From: Candidatus Zixiibacteriota bacterium
GTDB taxonomy: Bacteria; Zixibacteria; MSB-5A5; GN15; FEB-12
Assembly (NCBI GenBank): GCA_023700785.1
Contig: JAMPYH010000178.1
Span: forward strand, 1-5,913
Length of the DNA: 5,913 nt
Direction of reading: 5' to 3'
Shown here: one piece after another, positions 1-5,913 of the stretch
How positions within the stretch are numbered: position 1 is the stretch's first letter
Layout: every line of letters begins with the position of its first letter
Notes under the pieces: model-generated
What the model saw: only the letters and a program-made list of their open reading frames with translations
Database searches by the model: none
What the model was told of the DNA's origin: nothing
Translations under genes and position numbers: made by a program

Positions 1-1040
1 AGACGAAGCAAGACGTCGCGCGGGCCGTTGGCGTGAATGGTGGTCAGCGAACCATCGTGACCGGTGTTCATCGCCTGGAGCATGTCATAGATCTCGGGTC
101 CGCGGACCTCACCGATGATGATCCGGTTCGGCCGCATACGAAGCGCGTTGCGGACGAGGTCGCGCTGGGTGACGGTGCCGCGTCCTTCGACGTTCGGCGG
201 GCGCGTCTCAAGGCGGACCACGTGCGGCTGCTGGAGCCGCAACTCCGCGGAGTCTTCGATGGTGACGATACGCTCGCCTTCCGGAATGTAGCCGGACATG
301 ATGTTAAGCATGGTCGTTTTACCCGCGCCGGTTCCGCCGGAGATCAGCACGTTGAGCCGCGATTTCACGCACCCCTGCAGGTACTGCATCATCGGGAATG
401 ATACCGACTCATTCTTGATCAGGTCATCCATGCTGAGAACGTCGATACGGAACTTACGAATGGAGACCATCGGACCGTCAAGCGATACCGGTCGGACGAT
501 GGCATTGACGCGCGAGCCGTCGGCCAGACGGGCGTCAACCATGGGAGATGATTCATCAACGCGACGACCTACCGCCGAGAGAATGCGATCGATGATCAAC
601 ATGACATGGTTGTCATCCTTGAATTTGGTTTCGGTCATTTCGAGTTTGCCGAAGCGTTCGATATAGACCTGGTCGTGGCCGTTGATCAGGACGTCGGTGA
701 CATCCGGGTCAGCCATGTGCTGTTCGATAGGGCCGAGGCCAAGCGTCTCGTTCAGGATCTCATTGATGAGGCGCTCTTTGGCGTCGGGATTCAGGAAGAC
801 GCCCTCCTCCTGAATGAGCACTTCGGCGGCGTCACGGATCTGTTGGCGAAGCATGCTCCGATCGACCGACGCGAGCGCGGTCAGGTCAAGGCGTTCGATC
901 AGGCGGCGGTGGAGACGAACTTTCATTTCCTGAAAGACGTCGCGCTTCAACTGGGCCGCCTCGTTTTTGGGCAGAGCAGTCTCGACCGGCTTGGGCGGCT
1001 GACTTTTCGCGACGCTGGGGCTATTTCTGAAATTAAACAT
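1..1040 (-). CDS. cpaF: CpaF/TadA-family pilus assembly ATPase, C-terminus cut by window edge
   Basis: This is the cytoplasmic secretion ATPase of the Tad pilus, which hydrolyses ATP to drive Flp pilin assembly. The window holds 346 codons from ATG at 1040. The frame is still open at base 1, so roughly the last 80-100 residues are missing compared with usual CpaF lengths. The N-terminal domain (about 75-200) carries the family segments LGLGPIE and DVTDVLING. The ATPase core follows: Walker [10 protein letters not shown] at 235-243 (Lys241), Asp box TIEDSAEL at 260-267 (Glu262, Asp263), Walker B-like [10 protein letters not shown] with Glu311, and His box [14 protein letters not shown] with His328 and His336. 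All expected catalytic motifs in view are intact. AAGGA at 1049-1053, 8 nt upstream, supports the start. It begins 15 nt after cpaE stops, so the two are almost surely co-transcribed. The motif set (GEVRGPE, TGHDGS, IHAN) fits the CpaF/TadA branch of secretion ATPases better than PilB or GspE. Confidence 0.96.
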   Translation of the reverse strand, partial: MFNFRNSPSVAKSQPPKPVETALPKNEAAQLKRDVFQEMKVRLHRRLIERLDLTALASVDRSMLRQQIRDAAEVLIQEEGVFLNPDAKERLINEILNETLGLGPIEQHMADPDVTDVLINGHDQVYIERFGKLEMTETKFKDDNHVMLIIDRILSAVGRRVDESSPMVDARLADGSRVNAIVRPVSLDGPMVSIRKFRIDVLSMDDLIKNESVSFPMMQYLQGCVKSRLNVLISGGTGAGKTTMLNIMSGYIPEGERIVTIEDSAELRLQQPHVVRLETRPPNVEGRGTVTQRDLVRNALRMRPNRIIIGEVRGPEIYDMLQAMNTGHDGSLTTIHANGPRDVLLR

Positions 1041-1055
1041 GCTCAGGTTCCTTAC

Positions 1056-2195
1056 TTATCGCCGACCGGTGACGCCAACGCGGCTGACCACATCGGCCAT
1101 ATCCAAAAGACTTTTTGCGACATTACTGAGCCGTTTCTGCGACACCAGCGGTTGACCCGTGTTCAGGGCATCCGCGGCGGCGAGGTAATTATTCGGGAGA
1201 GTCCAGAACGGCTCGTGATCCAACGTGCGAGTAATCTCTTTGGTCTCTATGCGGTCAACGCGACTAACGCGGTTGACCACCAGTTTTACTTTTTCGTGCG
1301 AGAAGCCAAGCTCTTTGAAGAGCTGCAGCACTTTGCGCGCGGAGCGAAGCGCGGGGATAGTCGCGACTGTCGTGAGCAGAATAGTGCTCGACATATCCAG
1401 CGCCGCCATGACGCGCGGCTCGAAGACGTGCGGCATATCGACGACCACGTAGGGATAGATCCCGGTGAGTTGCTGCAGCACCGAATGGACATGGTGCGCG
1501 GAGACTTCGTCCGAGGCGGCAGGGTGCGCCGGTTCCGCCAGCAGCGAAAGACCGGATCCGTGCGGCGTCATGCAACTCTGAAGCTTATCGGTGTCAACCT
1601 GGTCGCCGGCCTCGCAGGCGTCCACAATACTATAACGCGGGTGGAGATCAAGCAGGCTTGACGCGTCGCCATGCTGCAAATTGAGGTCGACCAGAGCGGC
1701 GCGATTGGAGCCGGTCTGAGCGAGAGCGACGCCGAGATTGACCGCGAGGGTGGTGACGCCGACTCCGCCTGTTTTGGAAAAGACCGATATCAACCGGCCG
1801 GACTGGCTGCGTCCGTTAGTCGCCTCTTTGCGGCGACGGCAACGATCGACGGCCTGATTTAGTTCGCCTTCACTGATCGGCTTGGAAAGAAACTCCTGCG
1901 CGCCAGAGCGCATGGCGGCGATGATAAGTTCGGGCGATTTGGTGGCCGAGGTAACGAAGATCGTCATTTCGGGATAGTCAGCCCGGGCACGTTCAATGCG
2001 AGCCATGGAGGAAGCGATATCCGCCTTGGGATTGAGCTCCACGACGAGGATATCCAGCGGATGTCTGCGCAGAGTCTCATTCCAGCCGTCGCCATTCAGA
2101 TTGGCGGTAGTGAGTTGCGCATCCTGCAGTTTTTCGAACTGCTGATTGGTTTCGGCGTCGCCGTTAAGTACCAGAACTGACAGTTGATCTGACAT
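1056..2195 (-). CDS. cpaE: CpaE/TadZ-like pilus localisation protein (pseudo-receiver + ParA-like ATPase)
   Basis: This 379-residue protein belongs to the ParA/MinD-like family that positions Tad pilus machinery in the cell. Residues 1-120 form an atypical receiver domain: β1 VLVLNGD, FVTSATKS at 80-87 and the receiver lysine in FLSKP (Lys105). The usual phospho-accepting Asp is Glu53 (VVELNP). Residues 133-370 are the ParA-like domain, with a deviant Walker A SKTGGVGVTT at 140-149. This keeps the first signature Lys (141) but has Val147 where the P-loop Lys normally is. ALVDLNLQHGD (Asp170) and VVVDMPH (Asp253) follow. ATG at 2195 was chosen over an in-frame ATG at 2264. It has GAGGGA just upstream, starts β1 of the receiver directly, and leaves a 17-nt gap to the preceding gene. 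The longer form would add 23 unlike residues and overlap that gene by 52 nt. ATP binding without fast hydrolysis is possible, but that is inference. Confidence 0.93.
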   Translation of the reverse strand: MSDQLSVLVLNGDAETNQQFEKLQDAQLTTANLNGDGWNETLRRHPLDILVVELNPKADIASSMARIERARADYPEMTIFVTSATKSPELIIAAMRSGAQEFLSKPISEGELNQAVDRCRRRKEATNGRSQSGRLISVFSKTGGVGVTTLAVNLGVALAQTGSNRAALVDLNLQHGDASSLLDLHPRYSIVDACEAGDQVDTDKLQSCMTPHGSGLSLLAEPAHPAASDEVSAHHVHSVLQQLTGIYPYVVVDMPHVFEPRVMAALDMSSTILLTTVATIPALRSARKVLQLFKELGFSHEKVKLVVNRVSRVDRIETKEITRTLDHEPFWTLPNNYLAAADALNTGQPLVSQKRLSNVAKSLLDMADVVSRVGVTGRR

Positions 2196-2212
2196 CGTTC
2201 CCTCGTGTTCTT

Positions 2213-3334
2213 CTATTCCACCAGTCGGGCGGTGAACAAGAATCCTTCCGGACAACCGGCGCACGGCTGTCCCGCCGACGTATAGCGCACAAAGCGAGCT
2301 GTGACCACAACATCATTTCCGCCTGTCGGAGGAGCCTCAATGAACAAATAGCCGACCTTGGTTACTTCGGCGTACTTCTCCGCGCCGCCGGTAGAGCTAT
2401 TAATGACGCCGACAGTCGGGTCATACATCGCGACCTTTATCATTCGCGGGCTTGTCTCGAACGCTGAACCATCGACAGTCCCGGTTGATGGATTGTAATA
2501 AGCCCCCGGATCCAGCGCATATAATTCGTCCCAACCCTGGCGGGTCGGGCCAACCATATTACCCATTTCGAATTCCATCGTATCGCCAATGGCGACCATA
2601 TATGGTTCACATTCGGAGATAAAGGTGCGGTAGCAGTCCGCGCCGCTGCAATCCGGGCCGCCACGATTGACCGGACCAAATCGAATGGGCTGATACCAGC
2701 CCATTTTCGGAGTAGAACCACCGGCCTGATATTTAAGGGTGATGACCGCGCCCACATCGTCCGGTACGCGATAGCCGGTCGTGTTTGGATCGTAGGTTTC
2801 GCCCGGATCCCACACGCTGTCATTATCCACATCGTCCCACTTATCGGGGAACATCCAGGGACGCAGGCAACTGGTCGCGCCGACCGGCGCAAGTTCCGCC
2901 GTGGCGGAGGCGACCATATTTCCCAGATTCGTGTTATCGGGATTGAGCACGCGCATGAAATACAGTTTCACCGGGTCGATGGTCGCTTCGGTGCGGTGAG
3001 TCTGGACACGGACGCGCGTACCTGACGGATAGGTGACATCGGCATCGGTAATGACCACGGACTGTTGCGTCGTTTGGATAGCGCGATTCAGGCCGGCGAT
3101 CCGAATCGCTTCGTTGGTGGCCGCGGCTTGGTCGCCGCTGGTGATACCGTATTCGATCGCGGCGGCCAGCGCGGCGGCATCCGCGGCGTTCTGCAACTGA
3201 TTTTTGGCGAGTTGGATCAATGACATATCGATGGCGAGCACGGCAAAGGCGAGCATCGCCGCCAACGAGACTGCGACCATGATCATGGTCGCGCCACGCT
3301 GGTCTTTGCGTAATGATCTCAACTGCTTTAACAT
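2213..3334 (-). CDS. TadG-like Flp pilus-associated protein with large extracytoplasmic domain
   Basis: This 373-residue protein is predicted to be anchored in the inner membrane and to act outside the cytoplasm. The N-terminus is a typical TadE/G-like 'Tad' domain: a basic stretch, then DQRGATMIMVAVSLAAM leading a membrane helix (about 15-37), then IQLAKNQLQNAADAAALAAA at 40-59. Unlike the TadE-like protein of this operon it has no Glu at +5 after the RG, so prepilin-peptidase cleavage is not expected. The C-terminal part (about 150-373) resembles, as I recall it, the recurring domain of TadG-like proteins: DVGAVITLKYQAG at 193-205, an IGDTMEFEMGNMVGPT segment at 249-264, and a β-rich end. 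Inserted at 168-179 is a loop with EF-hand spacing of acidic residues. All six Cys (156, 229, 234, 242, 358, 361) lie in this part, two as CAGC. No von Willebrand A MIDAS motif is visible. It starts 13 nt after cpaC, with AAGAGA 6 nt upstream of ATG. Its exact role is unknown. Confidence 0.82.
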   Translation of the reverse strand: MLKQLRSLRKDQRGATMIMVAVSLAAMLAFAVLAIDMSLIQLAKNQLQNAADAAALAAAIEYGITSGDQAAATNEAIRIAGLNRAIQTTQQSVVITDADVTYPSGTRVRVQTHRTEATIDPVKLYFMRVLNPDNTNLGNMVASATAELAPVGATSCLRPWMFPDKWDDVDNDSVWDPGETYDPNTTGYRVPDDVGAVITLKYQAGGSTPKMGWYQPIRFGPVNRGGPDCSGADCYRTFISECEPYMVAIGDTMEFEMGNMVGPTRQGWDELYALDPGAYYNPSTGTVDGSAFETSPRMIKVAMYDPTVGVINSSTGGAEKYAEVTKVGYLFIEAPPTGGNDVVVTARFVRYTSAGQPCAGCPEGFLFTARLVE

Positions 3335-3347
3335 GAAAGGTCTCTTA

Positions 3348-4472
3348 CTACTTTTCCTCAGTTGTGCCCGGCAGCGGAGGGATCACTTCGCTGGCCACGG
3401 TCTCGATGATCCGCGGCGTTACGATGATCAACAGTTCATTTTCCGACGATGTCTTCTGCTTTTTGGTAAAGAAAACGCCGAGTAACGGAATATGTCCGAG
3501 GATCGGGACTTTGCGCTCGATAGAGAGCGTCTCATTGGCTTTTAATCCGCCCAGGACCACTGACTGCATCGAGTTAAGTTCGACGGTGCCGTCGGCGCGA
3601 CGGGTGCGAATGGCCGGAATATCCCAGCCGGCGAACGAAACGGTGTTGGAATAATCAAGGCTGGAAACCTCGGGCGCGATCTTCAGGCGGATCAGGTTGG
3701 AATCGACGATCGCCGGAGTGAACGCCAACTTGACTCCATACTCTTTCCATTGAATGGCGACCGACATGCCGCCGCCGACCGTCGCGGTGGTCGGGACCGG
3801 TACCGGGATCTCGCCGCCGACCAGGAAGCTGGCTTCCTCGTCTGAGAGGCAGACCAAACGCGGGTTGGCGAGCAGGCGGATAATGCCATTCTCCTGCAGA
3901 GCGCGGATGGCGACCTGGATGGTCTGCTGATTGCCGATCCACTTCACCACGCCGGTCACTTCTTCCTGCGCGAAGATATTGCGGACCAGCGGATCCGGAG
4001 TGGTTACCTCGCCGGAATAGGAGCCGAGCGCCTTTTCGCCGGACGCGATATGATCGGGATCCAGGTCTCGCATGATAAAGTCGAAGCCGACATCGTTGAA
4101 CTTGGTCCGATTGAACTCGGCCATCTGTACGTCGAGCACAACCTGCTGGGATCGAACAGCGCGATCCACTTTGGTCTCATAGGCCTGATAGCGGCCGGAT
4201 TCTCCCCATATATAGAGAGAAGTGGTTCCTTCAGCTTTGCCGATCACCACGGCGTCGGTCGGCGTGATCGAGACCACGTCGATGACATTCTGGTCGGCGA
4301 TAGACATCGTCTTGATCCGTTCGGGAAAGGTCACGACCGACGATTTCCCTTTGACGATCCGTAATACCGTGGGTGCGGATTGGGTTTGCGCTCCCACACT
4401 GCTCAGCATCAGGATGACCACAAGGCCCGCCGCGCCGAGACTCCATTTCATGTTCGTACCTGAATATCGCAA
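3348..4472 (-). CDS. cpaC: CpaC/RcpA-type secretin, short form (outer-membrane channel of Tad pilus)
   Basis: This protein forms the multimeric outer-membrane pore through which the Flp pilus leaves the cell. From the TTG at 4472 it has 374 residues: a signal peptide (hydrophobic core GAAGLVVILML, likely cut after SSVGA near 28), then the pilus-secretin N-terminal domain at about 34-105 (VKGKSSVV, GKAEGTTSLYIW). The secretin domain follows at about 108-355, with VVLDVQMAEFNRTKFNDVG, ANPRLV, VGGEIPVPV (218-226), YGVKLAFTP (245-253), VPILGHIPLLGVFF (322-335) and ELLIIVTPRI. A BON domain usually lies between these two parts in CpaC/RcpA, but there is no room for it here, and the protein is shorter than the usual 450-550 residues. 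Three in-frame starts exist: ATG 4505, TTG 4472 and ATG 4451. TTG 4472 has by far the best Shine-Dalgarno (GGAGG, 9 nt away). ATG 4451 sits neatly at MKWSLG before the signal core but has only AGGT. The choice changes only the signal peptide. It lies between cpaB and the TadG-like gene. Confidence 0.93.
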   Translation of the reverse strand: MRYSGTNMKWSLGAAGLVVILMLSSVGAQTQSAPTVLRIVKGKSSVVTFPERIKTMSIADQNVIDVVSITPTDAVVIGKAEGTTSLYIWGESGRYQAYETKVDRAVRSQQVVLDVQMAEFNRTKFNDVGFDFIMRDLDPDHIASGEKALGSYSGEVTTPDPLVRNIFAQEEVTGVVKWIGNQQTIQVAIRALQENGIIRLLANPRLVCLSDEEASFLVGGEIPVPVPTTATVGGGMSVAIQWKEYGVKLAFTPAIVDSNLIRLKIAPEVSSLDYSNTVSFAGWDIPAIRTRRADGTVELNSMQSVVLGGLKANETLSIERKVPILGHIPLLGVFFTKKQKTSSENELLIIVTPRIIETVASEVIPPLPGTTEEK

Positions 4473-4481
4473 GTGCTCACT

Positions 4482-4486
4482 CCTCC
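4482..4486 (-). promoter_or_regulatory. Ribosome binding site GGAGG pointing to a TTG start of the secretin gene
   Basis: On the minus strand GGAGG lies 9 nt before an in-frame TTG at 4472-4470. It is the strongest Shine-Dalgarno match among the starts in this window. It is about 30 nt from the ATG at 4451, too far to serve it, and lies inside the reading frame if ATG 4505 were used. This is the reason for preferring TTG. Confidence 0.6.
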
Positions 4487-4517
4487 GTGAAATGCCGCAA
4501 TTCATTGACTACCCTGT

Positions 4518-5384
4518 CTATTCGTGACTTCCCTGATCATTTGAGATCGGCGGGGTCTGAGTCTTGGACTCGCCGCCCTTAAAGACGGTGACCGTATTGT
4601 CCACCGGCTTGGGGGCCTCCTTGACCGGAACAGCCTTTTTATCCGGGGCCTTCACATAGACCACTCTCGGCGCATCTTTGCGCTTCTTGCCTTCGATGAT
4701 CTCCGTGCGCGTAATACCGGCGATGGTCATAGTGTCATTATCGTTAGGATTGCGCAGGGCGAGACTCATGCGAGCCTGGCGGGACGACAGCGCCAACGCC
4801 TGGGCGCCGGCGGCGTCCACCAGAAGCGTGACAGCCTGCGACTGGATGATCTTGTCATTCTGCTGTTCGGTCTTCTCACCGGCGGCAAGAACTTCGACAT
4901 TCTGGAGCACGGTGGTCGCGATGGCGTCGTTATTCTTGCCATAGCGGTCGATCGAGGCGATCACGTCAACGCGGTCGCCCGGCAGAACGAAGCCGGAGAC
5001 GCCGGAGACCTTGTCCACCTGAATGGAAGCGGCGCGCATGTTGTCCGCGATACGCAGCGACAGGCCGCCGCCGGCGGAGGACAATTTCGACGCGATGATC
5101 GGCTCATTCTCCATGAGGAAGACCTTGGTGACCTGTCCGAGCAGGCTGTCCGGTTCGGAATAAAACCCCTTGGGCAGACTGGCGGTCGGATAGTTGACCA
5201 CGCGCATCTGTTCGGGTCTCAGCTCAGTGCCGAACGTCAGGTCCTGAACCGCGACAACCACCGGCGTCATTTCGTCGGTCGCCTGCATCGGGCGGGACTT
5301 GAGGTAGGTGAAGATCATCAGCGAGGCGATCCCCGCGAAGACCAGCGCCAACCCGGCGGTGAGAAACAAAGTGGACTTTTTCAT
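4518..5384 (-). CDS. cpaB: CpaB/RcpC-family Flp pilus assembly protein
   Basis: This 288-residue protein is the periplasmic partner of the secretin in the Tad machine. Residues 1-4 are basic/polar (MKKS), followed by one membrane or signal helix at about 5-27. A SAF-type domain spans about 41-104: PVVVAVQDLTFGTELRPEQM, then LLGQVTKVFLMENEPI. The CpaB/RcpC core follows, with its hallmark SGFVLPGDRVDVI at 130-142, then TTVLQNVEVLAAGE and QAVTLLVDAAGAQALALSSR. The last 50 residues are rich in Lys, Pro and Asp (KAPDKKAVPVKEAPKP), a likely disordered tail. ATG 5384 was chosen because GGAGA lies 9 nt upstream and the protein then begins at the membrane helix. An in-frame ATG at 5441 would add 19 residues of no family likeness and would run into the intergenic hairpin. 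The gap to the cpaC start is about 45 nt and the gap from the TadE-like gene is 80 nt. Confidence 0.94.
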   Translation of the reverse strand: MKKSTLFLTAGLALVFAGIASLMIFTYLKSRPMQATDEMTPVVVAVQDLTFGTELRPEQMRVVNYPTASLPKGFYSEPDSLLGQVTKVFLMENEPIIASKLSSAGGGLSLRIADNMRAASIQVDKVSGVSGFVLPGDRVDVIASIDRYGKNNDAIATTVLQNVEVLAAGEKTEQQNDKIIQSQAVTLLVDAAGAQALALSSRQARMSLALRNPNDNDTMTIAGITRTEIIEGKKRKDAPRVVYVKAPDKKAVPVKEAPKPVDNTVTVFKGGESKTQTPPISNDQGSHE

Positions 5385-5393
5385 ATCATCGAT

Positions 5394-5398
5394 TCTCC
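5394..5398 (-). promoter_or_regulatory. Ribosome binding site GGAGA deciding the cpaB start
   Basis: GGAGA on the minus strand lies 9 nt before the ATG at 5384. An overlapping ATG 4 nt upstream, in the context GATGATATG, is out of frame. The site favours the 288-residue CpaB over the longer in-frame version starting at 5441. Confidence 0.6.
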
Positions 5399-5430
5399 AA
5401 CGGAGAGATTGTTTCGTATCGTGACACGCG

Positions 5431-5454
5431 CACGCGACCAACCGTGGCCGCGTG
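5431..5454 (-). other. Intergenic RNA hairpin between the TadE-like gene and cpaB
   Basis: In the transcript, CACGCGGCCA pairs with TGGTCGCGTG across a CGGT tetraloop. The 10 pairs include one G-U and most are G-C. The downstream CGCGTG (about 5425-5430) could compete for the CACGCG arm. It sits in the largest gap of the operon, 11-34 nt after the TadE-like stop and about 46 nt before the cpaB start. No U-run follows, so it does not look like an intrinsic terminator. A processing, stability or expression-tuning role for the cpaB-to-cpaF part of the message is possible but unproven. Confidence 0.5.
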
Positions 5455-5464
5455 ATCGTTCTTT

Positions 5465-5878
5465 TTATCCTTCGAATCGAAAGACTGTTTCCCCGCGCAA
5501 GGTGATGGTTCCTCGCAGCCCTTCCGGAAGCACTGAGCGGCTGAGGACATCGAAATCACTGGTCACCCGCACCCTGACGCTTCGCGCGACAGGGTCATAC
5601 TCAACGACGATGTCCGCCGGCTCGATCCTTGCCGCGGCGAGCACTTCGGTCACGCGAGCTTCTATCGACAAGCTGTCCGACATGGGACTGACCGCCGCCA
5701 GCCTCGCGCCTTCGCGCGACGCGGTATTGAGCACATTGGTGGTCATGATCATTCTGCCAAGCTCCGTGATGCCGAAGAGCACCAACAGGAGGATAGGCAA
5801 CACCAGCGCAAACTCGACAACCGCGTTTCCTCTGGTATTGCTTATTTTCGGCAACAATCCGTTTTTGCACAGGCTCAT
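5465..5878 (-). CDS. TadE-like minor pseudopilin
   Basis: This 137-residue protein is a predicted inner-membrane pseudopilin of the Tad system, thought to help start or support pilus assembly. A short basic leader (MSLCKNGLLPKISNTRG) precedes the type IV prepilin-like site RG/NAVVEF, with Gly17 at -1 and Glu22 at +5. That is the pattern cut by the Tad prepilin peptidase (CpaA/TadV). The hydrophobic helix follows at about 19-36 (VVEFALVLPILLLVLFG). Then comes the conserved TadE tail of the helix, ELGRMIMTTNVLNTASREGARLA (shown here in two parts: ELGRMIMTTN at 39-48 and ASREGARLA at 53-61). The rest is a small β-rich domain with VEYDPVARSVRVRV at 92-105. AGGA at 5887-5890 lies 8 nt before the ATG. 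It could equally be named TadE or TadF, so I give no symbol. It is first of the clear genes in the window. Confidence 0.9.
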   Translation of the reverse strand: MSLCKNGLLPKISNTRGNAVVEFALVLPILLLVLFGITELGRMIMTTNVLNTASREGARLAAVSPMSDSLSIEARVTEVLAAARIEPADIVVEYDPVARSVRVRVTSDFDVLSRSVLPEGLRGTITLRGETVFRFEG

Positions 5879-5913
5879 ACCACATTTCCTGCTAGTAGAT
5901 AAGTGAGGGTGCC
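5875..5913 (-). CDS. Possible C-terminal end of an upstream operon gene (perhaps CpaA/TadV prepilin peptidase)
   Basis: One minus-strand frame is open from the right edge to a TGA at 5877-5875 and encodes GTLTYLLAGNVV. Its stop overlaps the ATG of the TadE-like gene as ATGA, a common sign of translational coupling. Of the other two frames, one stops at TAG (5895-5893) and the third runs into the TadE-like gene itself. The short hydrophobic end and the position before tadE fit a CpaA/TadV prepilin peptidase, whose last helix often ends in a similar small hydrophobic tail. Twelve residues cannot prove this. It may instead be non-coding leader sequence. Confidence 0.3.
   Translation of the reverse strand, partial: GTLTYLLAGNVV

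Larger units (their letters stand above)
1..5878 (-). other. Tad/Cpa pilus operon (tadE-like, cpaB, cpaC, tadG-like, cpaE, cpaF)
   Basis: Six same-strand genes of one machine follow each other with gaps of 80, about 45, 13, 17 and 15 nt. Each has its own Shine-Dalgarno-like site, and no terminator or promoter separates them. The operon therefore reads as one transcript that starts beyond the right edge and continues past the left edge, where tadB and tadC are normally found after cpaF. No Flp pilin gene, tadB, tadC or TadD-like lipoprotein lies in the window. Confidence 0.85.

Noticed and set aside
33..666. Two plus-strand open frames of about 122 codons each
   Set aside because: They are antisense to the conserved CpaF ATPase motifs (Walker A, Asp box, His box) and have no family likeness of their own.
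606..1661. Long plus-strand open frame of 351 codons
   Set aside because: It lies antisense across the well-supported cpaF and cpaE genes, shows no recognisable domain, and is rich in Arg, His and Asp as expected from reading the opposite strand of G+C-rich coding DNA.
2196..2264. N-terminal extension of CpaE to an upstream in-frame ATG
   Set aside because: It would overlap the TadG-like gene by 52 nt, bypass the GAGGGA site, and add 23 residues with no place in the receiver fold.
5385..5441. N-terminal extension of CpaB to an upstream ATG at 5441
   Set aside because: It adds polar and Cys-rich residues before the membrane helix, overlaps the hairpin, and ignores the GGAGA site before ATG 5384.
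5431..5454. Hairpin as a rho-independent terminator
   Set aside because: No run of U follows the stem in the transcript (CGCGTGTCACG follows), and genes of the same machine continue directly downstream.
5409..5906. Plus-strand open frame of 165 codons over the TadE-like gene
   Set aside because: It is the antisense reading of a gene with clear TadE motifs and a prepilin-like site. Its Ser/Thr/Arg-rich content looks like a shadow frame.
1..5913. CRISPR arrays, insertion sequences, tRNA or rRNA genes, phage genes
   Set aside because: No spaced direct repeats, terminal inverted repeats, transposase motifs or RNA gene signatures were seen. Nearly every base belongs to the pilus operon.

Overview
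The window is the middle of a Tad/Cpa (tight adherence, Flp-type type IVc pilus) assembly operon. All recognisable genes lie on the minus strand, so the transcript runs from the right edge to the left edge. The secretin gene implies a bacterium with an outer membrane. G+C is moderately high by eye, and the genes are AUG-started with short gaps. The phylum cannot be fixed from this stretch. The short secretin, the TadG-like protein with a Ca-loop-like insert and the gene order would suit an uncultured or environmental lineage better than the classical Caulobacter or Aggregatibacter models, but that is inference.

Layout in transcription order (right to left): a possible 12-residue C-terminal tail of an upstream gene (5875-5913), overlapping the next start by ATGA; a TadE-like minor pseudopilin (5465-5878); an 80-nt gap with a strong hairpin; cpaB/rcpC (4518-5384); cpaC/rcpA secretin (3348-4472, TTG start preferred); a TadG-like membrane-anchored protein (2213-3334); cpaE/tadZ (1056-2195); and cpaF/tadA ATPase (1-1040), cut at its C-terminal end by the left edge. 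From cpaC to cpaF the gaps are only 13-17 nt. There is no gene-free stretch longer than 80 nt. No promoter or terminator is visible, so the operon starts and ends outside the window.

How the parts work together (established for the family): CpaF is the hexameric ATPase that powers pilin polymerisation. CpaE/TadZ is a ParA-like protein that places the machine in the cell. CpaC forms the outer-membrane channel and CpaB is its periplasmic partner. TadE-like and TadG-like proteins are minor pilins or pilus-associated proteins. Flp pilin, the prepilin peptidase (CpaA/TadV) and the inner-membrane platform proteins TadB/TadC are not complete in the window and would be expected on either side.

I found no exotic or new system. 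The points worth a second look are variations on the known theme: a secretin too short to hold the usual BON domain, a CpaE with Glu at the receiver phospho-site and Val at the P-loop lysine, a TadG-like protein with a canonical-looking EF-hand loop and six cysteines, the intergenic hairpin, and the likely TTG start of cpaC.
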